Shown here: in pieces, positions 44,934 through 55,952 of the stretch
How the letters are laid out: each line of letters starts with the position of its first letter
Numbering within the stretch: the stretch's first letter is position 1
From: Macrocystis pyrifera
Taxonomy: Eukaryota; Sar; Phaeophyceae; Laminariales; Laminariaceae
DNA: 64,000 nucleotides
Assembly: GCA_031763025.1 (NCBI GenBank)
Contig: JASSKH010000035.1
Span: 718,320 to 782,319, forward strand
Direction of reading: 5' to 3'
Translations under genes and position numbers: made by a program
Notes under the pieces: generated by a model
Databases searched by the model: none
What the model saw: the letters and a program-made list of their open reading frames with translations, nothing else
What the model was told of the DNA's origin: nothing

Positions 44934-45626
44934 TCATAGACTTTCGAAGGTAGACATACATATGCTGGAAACCATGATACCAGTCGTTGTCCAAATCGTC
45001 GCAAGACGTGGTACTCCCCCCGAGTATACAATAAAATCGTACTTCAACCACCGCCCTCTCGAACGCAACTGGGTCACGAAATGGTTCGGAACGGAGTAGA
45101 TGACAGCTACGAGGCAATATTCAACGCCTATCATGAAAATGGGTGACGGTGCTGGCGGCTCTCCGGCGTCCTCGTAGATGTCTACACGTGCAGACGCGAA
45201 GAAAACGCGATCTGGGGCGTTGTCCGCACTCCAAGGAAGAATCGACCATATGGTCGTGCTGATGTGCCGGGCGCAGCTCTCGTCGCAGGGGGGGCACGGA
45301 GCAGGTCCAGGAAATGAAAAGTCGGAGGCGGCTCCGGTCAGGAACAAGGCATTGACTGCATCCTGGAGTGACTGGGGTGGTCCGTGTGGAATCAAGACTG
45401 GTGCGGGATCTCGCCATCGTGCACATTGGGATGCGGTAATCTCGATATGGCCATGGTCCTCGACATAGCAATCGGCAGTGTAGTGCCTGTTGAATCCGAG
45501 AGCCGTCCGAGTGTACATGATACGAGCATGCCGTTCCACGATGTCACCTGGCCATCCGCTGTTGAGGTGGAGTTGATCATCAGGTCGAAGGGTGATACAG
45601 AGAGGTCCGATCGAGACCCCGGCCAC
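44934..45626 (-). pseudogene. Ubiquitin-protease (USP/C19)-like C-terminal remnant
   Basis: A 230-codon minus frame without a clear ATG start. Residues near 80-130 have SLQDAVNALFLTGA and PCPPCDESCARHISTT. Near 175-205 it reads VEYCLVAVIYSVPNHFVTQL, then RGRWLKYDF. USP peptidases show this order: a helical SL..AL segment, a CxxC pair, then Y-L-(A/G)-V-I...-H-(F/Y)..., and W..(F/Y)D. The histidine in PNHF would be the catalytic one. The N-terminal catalytic cysteine box was not found at higher coordinates. It may be a truncated host gene or a transposon-captured domain. Assignment is by motif only. Confidence 0.4.
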
Positions 45627-46240
45627 TAAGCGGCAGCACCGTTGTTGACGTGGGCCGTTATCATTCTAATAATGTAAGTATCAAGAAAAGTACCGTAGGA
45701 AGCACGTGTATATTCGTACCATAAAATTTCCGCTTTTTCTTGTGGTTTTGGTACTATAAAATTTGGTTTTGGCGCTATAAGAAGTGGGTACCATAGGTTG
45801 CAGGTATCGAGAAGTCAGTATCACTGCAGTCTTGTTTCGACCAGCTGTGTAGGGTGTTAGAAGGGTAGGTTGTCTGTCATCCAACGATTTGGAGGCGTTT
45901 CAGTCGACTTTCGTCCGCCTCAATGCCGGTCGAGCAACGTTTGCCCAACAAGATACAGGCGGTGTGTAAGGTGTGGAGGCAAAGGACGACCGCAGGAACT
46001 ATACTGCTGCTACTACTACTGCTGTGCTCTCAAGTGGTTGCAGGGGACACCCTGCTACTGTGACGCAGCTTTTGGGTCCACTATGTACGTCAATGAAATT
46101 ATGACGAGCTTGTCGATCCAAAATACCAACCGCGCAGCTCGAACAACAGCAGAGACGGCGGTGCGTGGTGGTTGCGCAGGCAAACGGTGGCGACAGTAGG
46201 CACATGCGTACTGCTGTCCTCTCGATTGGCTGTGAGAATT
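45627..46240. other. No supported feature
   Basis: Short frames only. The local words TACTATAAAATTT and TACCATA recur within 45715-45800. Confidence 0.35.
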
Positions 46241-47170
46241 GCACTGCCGCTCAGAACAACAGCAGAGGAGTACAGCAGTTTTTTTTTTCTGGTGGCGGTT
46301 GTTGATCGTTGTGGTCGGTGTGGTTTGGAGTCGGGATGTCCATCATGCTGTACATGCGCCCGTGCCCCCAGCTCTGCCTACTATCCGTCCTCGGTGCTGC
46401 ATCGTAGGCTCCGATACATGCAACTAGTCATAAATTACACCCCGCATATGCCACCGTGCGCGCATGATTTTGCCTGCTGCTGGTGTGCTGCTGGGCGCCT
46501 GCTGCTGCTGGAGGATGAGTAGTTTTGTCTGGCAGTTGGTCGTTGATCGTTGTGGTGGGCGTGGTCGAGAGTCAGGATACATACATGGGTACATAGATAT
46601 TTACATGGGTACATAGATACATACATACGCCCGCACCCCAAGCTCTTCCTACTTATCCTCGATGATGCATCGTAGGCTCCGACACTTGCAACTACTACAG
46701 GTACAGTAGCCAAGAGTACACCCTGGATGTGTCACCTCACGCAGTTTAGCCTGGCGGCAGTTAGTTGGTTGTTGATCGGTGGGCGTGTTCGGGAGTCGGG
46801 TTACACACATGCCCCCGCACACCAAGCTCTGCCTATCTATCCTCGATGACTCGTCGTAGGCCCCAACACTGCAACTACAGGTACAGTAGCCAAGAATACA
46901 CTGCGGGTGTGCACCTCACGCGCTGGTTTGGCCTGTTACTATGCTGCTGGGCAACAGCAGGTGGCGGTTGTTGTTGGTCGTCGTCGTGGTGGGTGTGGTC
47001 GGGAATCGGGATACATACATGCGCCCGCACCCCAAACTCTACCTATCCATCCTCCGCGATGCATATCGCAGGCCCCGATACAAGCCATCCATAGAGTATA
47101 CTGCGGATGTGCCACCTCACGCGCATGGTTTTGCCTGCTGCTGCTGCTGCTGGGCGGCATGGCCGCAGCG
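46240..47170. repeat. Degenerate tandem array, four units of about 180-270 bp
   Basis: Landmark GCCC(C)..AGCTCTGCCTA(C/T)..ATCC occurs at 46370, 46641, 46825 and 47035. Each unit also holds GGTTGTTGATCG(T/G)(T/G)GTGG, GTC(A/G)GGATACATACATG, GATGCATCGTAGGC(T/C)CCGA and TTTTGCCTGCTGCTG-like pieces. Unit 2 has an extra internal repeat (TACATGGGTACATAGATA). The open frames across it are repeat-driven. Confidence 0.75.
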
Positions 47171-47456
47171 ATGTACAACAGCCTGCTTGTTGTATTCGTT
47201 GCACGCTCAATACGATATCTGTGCTCAGCAGCAGTTGTAACGGCACTGTTGGCCAATCACGGCCATTTTGCGAGTCATACGATAAGTCATAGCTCTGCTT
47301 TGATTGGTGCAAGCTCGAAAAGTCTATTAATAGTCTGTTTTTACGTTGTTTTTTGCTTGCAAGTCATAACTTTGTACCTATCCCTTGGCCCAGTGCCTGT
47401 CTCCTCGCATGTAATAATTTCCTGCCTGATTGGAACACGTTGTTCACGTTCCACTG

Positions 47457-47967
47457 GTCAAAAAGAAAAAAAACGAACAGCAGAGCTCCCCTCTTAGCCT
47501 TGTACGCCGCCCGCCCGTCTCGCGACCACCTCACCACCGATTGGGTCCGGATAAAGTTTTCCTCCCTCTCTGTCACAGTGAGCCTCGTCGCCCGCCTCGC
47601 GTGAAGCCCGGTGCTCACCGTGGCCCTTCTTCGCCACTTAGACAAAGTTGGTGCTCAAACTGCATTGAAGTCTTTTTGAAGTTTAGTTTGGTCGCAAAAA
47701 TAAGCACCGCTTGAATATTATTTCGCATATCAAAACGACCCTTATATCTCGTATATGGTGCAAGCGGAGCCTCACAAGGAGGCCAGACAGAGCCCTTTCG
47801 TGCTTCCTGCGTGTCTCGAGACACACGCGACGCCTAGCCATGCAAACGGCGACGGCGCTCCTTGCAACACCCCCTCCACCTGCTGGCACCCGCTGACACC
47901 CGCGGCGGCGCCGGGCTCGCCCGCGGTACCGTGTTCTGAGTACACGCACGCGAACGAAACGAAATAA
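47457..47967. repeat. Dispersed repeat family A, copy 2
   Basis: Same-orientation counterpart of 1975-2480, with a similar A-rich start, ACCGATTGGGTC, GTTTAGTTTGGTCGCAAAAA, AGGAGGCCAGACAGAGCCC and a GC-rich end. Confidence 0.7.
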
Positions 47968-48104
47968 AATGGCTTCAGATCATATATAAGCAACGCTTGA
48001 GTCGTACCTGGTACGTTCGTTTGAACACCAGTACACAGTACAAGAAGGCGCTTCTATTGACGAACGCAGTGTTTGTTCGAAAATATAAGCTGTACCGGGA
48101 CATT

Positions 48105-48410
48105 GTTTTTTTTCCATAAAACGGTATACCTTGACAGAAAATGTCATATAACTTGGGTTTGGTGTGCCCTGATCATCTCGTTTTACTTTTCGTACCGTAA
48201 ACTGGCAAACATACGATGGTGTATCGTGTTTTGGCATTTTCGCAAGTGAGACGGACGGACATGGATGTTTCGCCACAAAACGGTATACCTTGACAGAAAA
48301 TGTAATCTAACTTGGATTTGGTGTACCCTGATGGCCTGGTTTGAGTTTTTCGTACCGTAAAAGGGCAAAAAAGCGATGGTGTACCGTTTTTTGTCATTTT
48401 GTCCGTTAGG
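48105..48410. repeat. Tandem duplication, 160-bp unit
   Basis: AAAACGGTATACCTTGACAG occurs at 48117 and 48277. Both copies continue with AACTTGG(G/A)TTTGGTGT(G/A)CCCTGAT and TTTCGTACCGTAAA. Confidence 0.85.
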
Positions 48411-49443
48411 ACAGGAAATTAATTTTGCTTCTAGATTACCCTAGGTAAAACCTAGTAAAACCTAGGGAATAGACATAGATCTCCGAGATATTCTGAAGTA
48501 CGATGGCCTACGGTAGTCTGCATACCCGACATGCACTGAGATCGTCTGAAGTACGACGCCCAGATCAGAGTAATGAGCATCTACCGGTGACTAGTGGATC
48601 GCTCGAGGGTCCTCTCCTTTAACAGACGGTTGGCAGAAATTCTGATGTTTCTGCTTCACCGTCAGCCCTCGAACATTTTTTTGTATGTATCTATACAACA
48701 TCAAACTCACGGGCCAGGAGAAGTACGATTCGAGAGTAGGTCGCAGCCTGGTTCAAGCGGCAGCGCGTCAACACTAAGCTCTACACTGCCATTTTCCTAT
48801 CTACGAATAGGGGAGTCACTACAACAGTACGGAATAACGAGGGCAAGAAACCGGACGGCAACGGACTTTGAATGCGCTCGCGGAGACGTATGACACCATC
48901 AGCACCACCACACTCAGCAAGAGCTCTACGAGGCACTGGTCAATATTAAGACAGCACAAGATCGTCTTCATGAGGTGGGGGGGTACAAATCGGTAATAGC
49001 TCCACGAGGAACTGGCCCAGATCTTACACACTACATACACTTGATACATCATGGAGACAGCACAAGCTCGACGAGATGGGGGAGTACAATTTTCCCGAAT
49101 CATACGCGACCACTGCACTATTGGGGCAGACGCCCGACGACTGAGAAAAGCCGTTCGAAGGGGAGGGAAATGACGAAAATATTCGATCACCTTTCAAAAG
49201 TCCAAGGGACTACTAGGTGCGACCCATTCGAGGGGAACATCGACTAGGGCATGGGACCCTGGACTGGAGCATACCTACGACAACACAGCTATCTTTTCTC
49301 CAACGGAAACTACATAGTACCTCTGAGATTTCTACAGCTGTTTCGTCTTCTACGTGTATACCACTACTCCTTCATCATCTCATCGCCTACAGATGTATCG
49401 CAGCGCCGACATCGTCACGCCCGTCAAATTGTCGACGACTACA
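48411..49443. other. No supported gene; left flank of the LTR element
   Basis: The plus frame at 49217-49702 crosses into the LTR and is not trusted. Nothing else recognised. Confidence 0.35.
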
Positions 49444-49914
49444 TGTCATAAAGTCGAGCGGTGCGCGTGTCATGCATGACGGCATAGTATCGCCGAGCTA
49501 TCCGGCCGATATAGCTTATGGCCCTCGAAAGGCTGTTCAGATGTGCTCACACTCTACAATATCATGTAGATTTTCGTTTTCAGACCAAACAGGGCCAGAA
49601 GACGCCTGGCACTCATTCACGCCCTCAAGCTCTTTCACTTCATCGCAAAGACTGCCATCTGCATACCCGTTGATCCACACAGCATGCGGAACGCGCGCCT
49701 GAACCACCTCCTAGTTGCCTCAGTCGGTACTCTTCTGGTGTAGGGAAAACTGCCGGCAACGGAACGAGCTGCAAGAAGCTGAAGGGGTGTAGCAGGGTTG
49801 TGGCCGTCTGCCCACACCCCCGCAGACTCCAGGTTCAATTCGCATTGTACCCTTCGCCTATGTGACGTGTCTACGTCTGGAAACCCCTCAGGTCCTTGGA
49901 CTTCGCCCGTAACA
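49444..49914 (-). repeat. 3' LTR of the Ty3-like element
   Basis: 471 bp, the minus strand beginning TGTTACGGGC directly after the purine tract and ending TATGACA. Aligns end to end with 57649-58120. Long peptide-like conservation in both strands is a by-product of the alignment, not evidence of a gene. Confidence 0.85.
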
Positions 49915-49922
49915 TCCTCCCC
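49915..49922 (-). other. Polypurine tract
   Basis: GGGGAGGA on the minus strand abuts the 3' LTR, the expected plus-strand primer position. Confidence 0.75.
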
Positions 49923-49929
49923 AGCTGGT

Positions 49930-50949
49930 CTAGCCCGACCAGGCAAGCCACGCGATATGCTAGACGGTGGACCCGAGGTATTCTATGTCAACCACACTGA
50001 GGGAAGAAAACCCGGCCATGTTTTTTTCCGATAGGAAAAAACTCCCCCAGTACGCACACTACATGCGTCGCCTTACTCACTAACGCGGCGAACGGAATGC
50101 TCCCACTACGTGAACCATCCCTTCCCGCTCGTCCCGCGTACACTCATGTGCCCCCCCCAACTACGTTTCCGAACGCTCGCTTGACCCCTAAACTCACTAC
50201 AGCTTCCCCGACGTACAGTAACGGTACCGCCTAACACTATTGTGCCAATCGATAGGGAAGATCATTATCGTCGCACATCCAAGATAAAAACTAGGCAAAA
50301 CAGAAGACCAGAGATCGCAAGGAACCTTGCTCCTCCGGACAGTCTCCTATTGTCCCATTGATACACAGATCGCGACGGTAATGCGAGATGAGAGGGTCTT
50401 TTCTGCATGACTTCAACAATAGCAATCACTTGGCGCCGACCAAAACAATGAACTCCTGCAAATTCGTGGTGCCGTTGCCAAGCTATGTGGGTTAGTTTTC
50501 ATGCCAACAAGTGCCGCTGGCCTAGAACAACACCCCCAGCGGCGTCTCTCTCATCCTCTCCAACTTATAACAAGCGTTTCCATAATCGCCACCACGGAGC
50601 AATAGCGTAAGATGCTCGTCGTCCATCAACCCCCCCGAAGCCCCGAAGCCGACCCCACCAAGCCAGGTGAGCCGGCACTGCACGCGACCGTACCCGAAGA
50701 TGGACCACGGACGAGCTGCTCGACCTTCGGTCGGCTGTTCGAGCGGTGGCGCGAAAGACGGTGAGAGGACGCGAAAGACATAGGAGCAGGCGCACATGCG
50801 AAAGCAGACGCGGGAACGGGCAAAGGCAAAACAACGCGCATCCATACACCCAACGACATGCCCGAGGGACGGCGAGGGAGAGGGAGAGCGAGAGAGAGAG
50901 AGAGAGAAGGAGAGGGAGAGGGAGAGGGAGAGGGAGATGAAGAGGGATC

Positions 50950-51015
<66 letters not shown>

Positions 51016-51690
51016 CGTGGGGGGGGGGTCCGCCCGAGCTACCCCTGTATGCCGCCGCGGTCATTCCACGACCCGTTGGTACCACCGCTGACTAAGTCTG
51101 CTTCTCTTTACCACCGCCTCCGCTTCAACTCTGCCCGGTTACCCCCGTCGACGGCGAACGCGGCGACGCCGTGCGGAAAGGCGGGGCCGGGGCCGCCCGA
51201 GGTGCCCGGCATGCTCGAGCCACGTAGACGGGGAGCGGACGAAGCCGCACGGACGGCGCAGACACACGCGTCGATCGCCGAAGCCCCACCGCCGGCGTGC
51301 CCACCACTATCACTGCAAATCTTTCGTGAAACGCAAGAGTGCCCAGCTGCCTGTCCGTCAAGCCCTCTTACCCCGATGTCTGTAGGGAGATGGCCCCGCT
51401 GTGAGTCTGAGGGATGCTGTCAACAACAGCTCCAAGCATCGAGGGTGCAGGGGGCGGGCGTGGTCTCGGCGGGCGTGGTTCCTGCGACCTTGGTTCGGTG
51501 GCGTGCGGCGTGATCATGACTCTCTTGTCGCGCATCCCTCCCGGGTCTACCGCTCCTTCCTTCGACGGCTCGAGTTCTCTCAAAGGGAAACCATTCAACA
51601 CCGGCCCTTTGCTGCCCGACGTAAGCGTCAGGCTCACCGAAGGTCGCGTCGTCGGTGAATGAATCATCGAAGGGATCCGCAGCGGTCCTT
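49930..51690 (-). other. Retroelement 3' region without visible integrase
   Basis: The expected integrase (HHCC zinc domain and DDE core) was not recognised in any minus frame. Instead the stretch has a GA microsatellite and Arg/Pro/Ser-rich low-complexity frames. Either integrase has decayed beyond recognition, or it was deleted and replaced. Confidence 0.5.
50873..51013. repeat. (GA)n microsatellite
   Basis: GAGAGA tracts with GGGA interruptions, ending in about 35 uninterrupted units (50955-51013). The Ser-Leu and Glu-Arg runs in translation come from this. Confidence 0.95.
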
Positions 51691-52217
51691 GGTCTGAGCA
51701 GACGAGACAATGCGTCGGGGAGCTGGTGGGACGAGCCTGCCCTCCATCGCATGGTCGTGTTATATTCGGCCAGGCGTAGCGCCCAGCGGTACTGATTGGG
51801 ATTGAGGTTGCGGCTACGGAACAGTCATGTGAACACGGAGCAGTCAGAAACGAGCGTGAACACTCTACCCGCTAAATACGGACGAAAGTGTGCCACTGCC
51901 CGCAGTACCGCCATGCACTCCCGTTCCGTGGCCCCCCTCCATGAATCGGTCGAGGATCACCGGTGACTTGCGTAGGCGAGGATTCGCTCCGCTCCTTCGT
52001 TCTCCTGCGTCAGGGCGGCACCGACCCCCGCGACGTTAGCATCCGTGTGCAGCACAAACGGCCAAAATGGGAAGGCTAGGATGGGGAACGACGTTAAGGC
52101 AGACTTTAGGGACAGATGAGCGTGCTGGTGCAATCCAAACCGCGGGATCAGAGAGCGCCGGGAGCAACCAGAGGCAAAGGCATTGTTGCGCAGTATGCCA
52201 GTTCGTGGCGCCGCCAT
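51690..52217 (-). pseudogene. Retroelement RNase H, decayed
   Basis: The minus frame at 52217-51957 has FVLHTDANVAGVGAALTQEN and ERILAYASHR, the usual Ty3-type RNase H start (TDAS..G.GA.L.Q, then YASR). After stops and frame changes, a frame at 51752 contains LPDALSRL, matching the family's terminal NxxADALSR block. Fused in order behind RT. Confidence 0.75.
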
Positions 52218-52415
52218 TACGCTGTATTCTTCGACAAACTACCTCAGGTACCCCGTCATACCAAGAAGCGCACGCAACTCTTCGACCGTCGTGGGCGGGG
52301 GAAGCTCTGCGGACGCTGAATCTGGGACTGCGCCGGTCGCACGCCCTGTCGGTCCACTACCATGCCCACAAACTCCAACCTCGCGCAACACCGCTTAGAC
52401 TTAGCGAAGTTCACC

Positions 52416-53127
52416 AAACGTCCCGTCCGGTGAGTACCGCTTCTATAAGGGCAAGGTGTTGATCGAAATCCGCGCTGTATATCATAATGTAGTCGATATA
52501 GTCTACTGCGTCACCCTTCAAGTCTCCCAAGAAGTCGGGGACCATGCTGGCGAAGGCCGGCCGTAGTATCTTCAAGCCGAACCCCCACCGCTCACACTCT
52601 CACGGCTGCCCGAACGCGTCCCGGAACGTTGTATTGTGGCGATCCGGCTCCGCGATCGGGAGCTGAAATAACACCGACGCCAAGTCAATAGACGTGAACC
52701 ACCCACCTCTGGCCAGCCACTAAGACATGCCCTGAATATCGCCCAAGCCGCCACTGTCAGTCTTCATGCAGCTGTAAAAGGGGCGGTAGTCCTGGCACTG
52801 CCGTAAGGTGCCGTCTTTCTTACGAACAGTCACGCATCGAGAAGCCCATGCGGATGTGGATTAGGGAATAATTTCCGCCTCCGCTAGTTTCTTGAACTCT
52901 CTCTGAATGGCATCAGCCTGCTCTGGTGAGAAGCGCAGTTGCTTTGCTGCGATCGGTGCACACCCCTCGTCAATCAGGAGAATTCGCAACGCTCTCATCG
53001 TACAAGCCCGGATCCTCTTAGTATCCTCCGGGAACAACCCCGCAACGTTTTGGGACCCTAGCGCACTCATCAGCTGGTTCTTCTGACCCACGCTAAGCTG
53101 ACCGATGTCCGCATCGGTGAGCACCAC
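52416..53127 (-). pseudogene. Retroelement reverse transcriptase, decayed
   Basis: A single minus frame carries the RT blocks in order: LRFSPEQADAIQREFKKLAE, AEIIP, WASRCVTVRKKDGTLRQCQD with DYRPF, WFTSIDLAS, and the palm box as VDYIDYIMIYS. Active enzymes have YxDD; here the second aspartate is tyrosine. The same frame is broken by stops after EIIP, after IQGMS, after FGQP and at the end. The enzyme is dead. Thumb and connection regions before RNase H are poorly preserved. Confidence 0.85.
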
Positions 53128-53394
53128 CCCGCGCGCCGGGGTTTCGTTGTCGTTCGAGTCGGGGAGAGGCGAGGGGTCGTCGAACGGTTTCGGGAGTGGG
53201 TCTGGATGGGGGGGGTGTACGAACAGTGCGCGGAACCGATCTTCATCCCTTACGTTAAGCGCAATGACCCTCGCAATCGGGTGCCCGTTTCGCCGCCCTA
53301 CCTGTGTTACCCAACGTACAGTACAACGGGGTGGTGGACATCCCGTCGTCCTCCCATGCTGTCTGGTCCGCGGAACACGCCGGCAGCGATGGGG

Positions 53395-53958
53395 CTAACG
53401 GAGGGGCTGAGGCGGGTGTGAGTACTGGTCCCAGGAATACTTCATCGCGCTTCGCGGTTGGAACGGCACCCACGAGGCCCCGGGCGACGGCTGCAACCCC
53501 TTGCCCTCCCCGAGCGAAATGACGCTGATGTGCGACCTGAAAAAGCTGGCCCCAAAAATAAAAGCGTACGGCAAGTCCCGCATAATCCTTGCAAAGATGT
53601 TCCGGGCCTTATCTTCTGGGGGTAGCACAATAGGCGACACCGTCGATCCCACGATCTCCATGCCGGGTACTTTGTTTCCTGCCGGGCTCGCAGCCTGCAG
53701 GGACCCCCTACCGCGACGGCTAAGCCTACGCTGCCCTGCGCTGCCTCCCCATGACTGGACGCTGCTCCCAAACGCCAGAGAAATGTAGTCGCCTCCTGCG
53801 GCGTCCGTGTCGATGAGTATTCCTACCAGGATGCACCCCGCCACTCTCCGGGGGTTCCAGACTCTGCCGTGGACCCACAACTGCTGCCCATTCCGCGTCG
53901 CTGCCAACCTATCTTCTACACCCTTGCCCGCGTCCGGTGGAGGGGCTAGCGCGTCCAC
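53395..53958 (-). pseudogene. Retroelement aspartic protease region
   Basis: The minus frame has GILIDTDAAGGDYIS, corresponding to the catalytic (L/I)(I/V)D(T/S)GA motif with the glycine replaced by Asp. It continues with YAFIFGASFFRSH, matching the I(L/I)G..F segment of retropepsins. Placed between gag and RT as expected. Frame changes separate it from both. Confidence 0.65.
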
Positions 53959-54329
53959 CTTGTTCCCCGGGGGCGAGTGCTTCCCCGGGGCGCGTCTTTA
54001 GGCGTCACGCCCGTCGTCGCCCTCGCCGCCTACCCATTCCATGTTCTCGTCGAAGTATGCGGCTGCAAGGTCAACCTGTTCGTCGGACAGAGCGCACAAC
54101 CTGCGCTAAGGGCGCGACACCTCGAGTCCTCCCTCGCTCTAGTTCGTTGAACGCTTTTTGCTGGCGTGAGCCTAAAGTAGCCCGCTGGGATCAGAGAGTG
54201 GTCGTGGATAAACGAACAGTCGTGGCGTGGGCAGGCGCTCTGGAACGCAAATGTGAAGCCAATGTTATGCCTCGACAGGAACGTGGCACGCTTCTGGCGC
54301 GGGGCGTCCGCCGGTGGCAACTGGCCCCG

Positions 54330-55952
54330 CTAAACCGGTGCCCCCCCCCTTGCCCCTACCTTGGTTGTTCCCCCGGGGCTCGCCCCTGCGAGCAGCGGAT
54401 CCCCGCGGAGGGACCCTCCTTCTCGAAGGGCGGCACCCCGTTCTGACCCGGCGTGGAGGGCGTCTGGTTCGTGATCACCGCGAAGGCTCCGTGGTTCCAC
54501 TCGTCGAAGCTGTCCTCGTACCGGCCCATCGCGGCAAACACGTCCTTGCTCTTGCCCTTGGAAGCTACCCCCCCCGAGGAGCGCGGCTATATGGGCGCGC
54601 GATTGGCGGAAAAGGTGCCGCGTACTTGCCATCGACTCAGCACCTACGGATGCGAGGCGCTGTGACGTCTCCAAAGTTCCCCTACGTGAGTCGCGAAGGG
54701 TGTGTTGGTACACCGTGTAGCGAGTGGACACGAGGGCGACCATTCCCACATAGAATTCCTCGGTCTTCTCGCCTCTAGACACCATTGGTGCACCCAAGGG
54801 GTTCAAGAAATCTACCTGCAGCGGGCGGATCCCTTCGTGTATACGCAGGCATCGCTCGTGTACCACCCCCTTCAAGCCGGACTGGTCGAACGAGCTCGGC
54901 AACAAGAGTTGGACGAGGCGCTCCAGCAGGTCCGTGAGCTGCGCCTCCGTGATATATTTCCAGATAAATGTCGCTTCTGACATATGAGGACGGACCGGGT
55001 CGGCCGTGAAAGCCCAGAACAGCACCACTATCCGGCGCGCGGCGGCCTTCCGCGCCTCCGTGCCACTTACAGTGACGGCGTGCAGTGCCGCTTCGGCTGC
55101 CCCCTTCGATCCAGACTGCTGCAACCCCTCTCGCACCAATTTCCTCAACCACTCGGTCACGGAGACTTTGCGCGCCTCGATTTGGTTAAAAGAGCCGTCT
55201 ATAATCGGAGCCTCGACCAAGTCGGTGGACAAGAGTTCATCATATGTGCCCAAATGGTCGCCTGGGACGTCCTTCAACAACTCGCTGCACAGCGGCGTCA
55301 TGTGGTCCAATGAGGTGCGGTGATGCGACAAGCCCGAGATGGAACGGCGGTCTGGCGTGAGCGCCCAGACCCCACCGTCCGTCGTGCTGAGTACCTTCGC
55401 TGGCTTGTTTTGAAACAGGACCGCGCTAGTGCTGATCGACAGCGCCTCCTGGGACGCCCCCGTGTAGATGGGCCCCGTGACTTTGATGTGTATCTTGCCC
55501 CGAATTCGCCTGATTGCCTTGTTGGGATCTTGCGACCCTCTTGGCACGCGCATCTCACCTGCCCCCATCGGCGCGACGAATGCCTGTGCTGCGTGGGCCG
55601 CTGGTGCCGCTGGCGCTGGTAAGCCGTAGGCTACCAGGAGTTGCTGGACCGCTAGACGAAGCGACTGTGCTGTGAGAAGGGGCATAGACGGCGGTGGGTT
55701 CTGCGGTAGGGGAGGCTGCCACTGCTGTAGTGGCGGTCCGTGGTGCAGCAGGGGCGGCACCTGGCCAAGAGCCGGCCCGTAGTACGGCCCTTGTGGTGGT
55801 TGTCCCAGAGGAAGCGGGCTGCACCGGGTCGGAGGGCGGCACTTGGTAAGCGGCGGTGGTCTCGGAAGCAAAGGGGGCTGCACAGGGCCACCTATCGATA
55901 AATTGAGTGGGACAAGGAACGGCGATGTGGTTAGTAGTGCCTTATCCAACAA
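54330..55952 (-). pseudogene. Retroelement Gag-like polyprotein
   Basis: The longest open frame of the window, about 540 codons, with no ATG at its open end. The first in-frame ATG is at 55685. Composition: a Pro/Gln-rich N-terminus, then an Ala/Leu helical segment (SLRLAVQQLLVAYGLPAPAA), then a long, well-formed capsid-like region (SQDPNKAIRRIRGKIHIKV, TEWLRKLVREGLQQSG). The last 80 or so residues turn Arg/Gly-rich. A neighbouring frame (54541-54356, MGRYEDSFDEWNHGAFAVIT) looks like the true continuation, so a frameshift lies near 54550. A Cys/His cluster (ACPRHDCSFIHDHS) follows at about 54230, possibly a zinc knuckle. Identification as Gag rests mainly on position. Confidence 0.6.

Noticed and set aside
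46907-47497. A 196-codon plus frame with hydrophobic stretches
   Set aside because: Spans the 46.2-47.2 kb tandem array and part of family A; no start context or domain.
49635-49946. Apparent conserved peptide PYTRRVPTE shared with 57751-57966, first read as a duplicated gene
   Set aside because: The shared 471/472 bp blocks are the LTRs, with TG..CA ends, PBS and PPT. The peptide is not needed to explain the conservation, and both strands look conserved.
50522-51085. A 187-codon minus frame with Ser-Leu and Arg-Ser runs
   Set aside because: Driven by the (GA)n microsatellite inside the retrotransposon; no domain.
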